From JAJPJX01 sp964568355 (GTDB lineage: Bacteria > Acidobacteriota > Terriglobia > Bryobacterales > Bryobacteraceae), in NCBI GenBank assembly GCA_964568355.1, contig CAZMRK010000170.1, positions 1 to 6,475 of the forward strand: DNA of 6,475 nucleotides, written 5' to 3'. The position numbers and the translations under genes were made by a program. The notes below the pieces were generated by a model. The model did no database searches. It saw nothing but the letters and a program-made list of their open reading frames with translations, and was not told the DNA's origin. Positions 6,078 to 6,475 of this stretch are shown in pieces (within the stretch, counting starts at the first letter, position 1; every line of letters begins with the position of its first letter).

Positions 6078-6475
6078 ATGAACCGACGAGACTTTCTGCA
6101 TATGGCCGGGGGCGCCGCAGTGGCGCCCGTTCTCGGCGCGGCTCCCGTAAAGAAGCCTAATTTAGTTGTGATCCTCGCAGATGACATGGGGTTCTCCGAC
6201 GCCGGATGTTACGGCGGCGATATCGATACACCCCATCTCGACCGGCTGGCTGCCAACGGGATTCGCTTCACGCAGGCCTACTCGACTGCGCGCTGCGGCC
6301 CCTCGCGCAGTTGCCTGCTGACCGGCTACTATGCCCAACAGACCGCCAGCGACGTCATGACGCCGGGAAACGTGCCAAGCTGGACCCGCTTCCTCCCGGA
6401 GTATCTGAAGCCGCTGGGATACCGCTCTTATCATTCCGGTAAGTGGCACATGCGATTTCAGCCGCTGTCCGGCGG
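6078..6475 (+). CDS. Tat-exported type I (formylglycine) sulfatase, N-terminal part, cut by window end
   Basis: The frame is open from ATG 6078 to the window end: 132 codons and two extra bases. The N-terminus MNRRDFLHMAGGAAVAPVLGAA is a twin-arginine signal (R3-R4, DFL, hydrophobic core), shown here over 22 residues of which RRDFL and AGGAAVAPVLG are the key parts. NLVVILADDMGFSDAGCYGG gives the paired metal-binding aspartates D35-D36. CGPSR at 73-77 is the C-type sulfatase signature; C73 should be oxidised to formylglycine, the catalytic aldehyde hydrate. GKWH (121-124) is the second family signature, with K122 and H124 near the sulfate. Relatives run about 450-550 residues, so roughly three quarters are missing. 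Likely role: hydrolysis of sulfate esters on glycans or aryl compounds in the periplasm or outside. Formylglycine formation needs a maturase (FGE or anSME type) not present in the window. It is co-directional with the preceding genes. Confidence 0.92.
   Translation, partial: MNRRDFLHMAGGAAVAPVLGAAPVKKPNLVVILADDMGFSDAGCYGGDIDTPHLDRLAANGIRFTQAYSTARCGPSRSCLLTGYYAQQTASDVMTPGNVPSWTRFLPEYLKPLGYRSYHSGKWHMRFQPLSG

Overview
The window looks like a GC-rich (about 60% by eye) chromosomal segment of an Acidobacteriota bacterium, most likely of the Solibacter/Bryobacterales type. Three things point there: an Oar-like TonB-dependent outer-membrane protein of the kind expanded in that group, a short GC-rich palindromic repeat of a style I associate with those genomes, and several secreted glycan-active proteins. 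The assignment is inference; there is no rRNA or other phylogenetic marker.

All six genes are on the + strand and tightly packed. Region 1-1992 is the C-terminal 663 residues of a TonB-dependent receptor-like beta-barrel. After 12 nt comes a BNR/Asp-box sialidase-family protein (2005-3264). Its signal-peptide region contains an 87-bp palindromic repeat (2054-2140) that is exactly 29 codons long. Next are a class IV PLP-dependent aminotransferase (3298-4215), a secreted six-bladed Kelch protein resembling the NanM/cyclically permuted mutarotase group (4221-5174), a short-chain dehydrogenase (5218-6027), and the first 132 codons of a Tat-exported type I sulfatase (6078 to the window end). Gaps are 5-50 nt, so one transcription unit is plausible. 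No stretch over 300 nt lacks a gene, and no tRNA, rRNA, CRISPR array, transposase or convincing intrinsic terminator was seen.

The inferred theme is use of a complex, possibly sialylated and sulfated glycan. The receptor would take up material, the sialidase-like enzyme and sulfatase would act outside the cytoplasm, the Kelch protein might interconvert sugar anomers or epimers, and the SDR and aminotransferase would act on products in the cytoplasm. No neuraminate lyase, kinase or dedicated transporter is visible, so substrate and pathway are unproven.

The most notable structure is the repeat. Its two terminal hairpins differ only at one base pair, by a compensatory C-G to A-T change, and the element seems to have become the n-region of an exported protein without breaking its reading frame.
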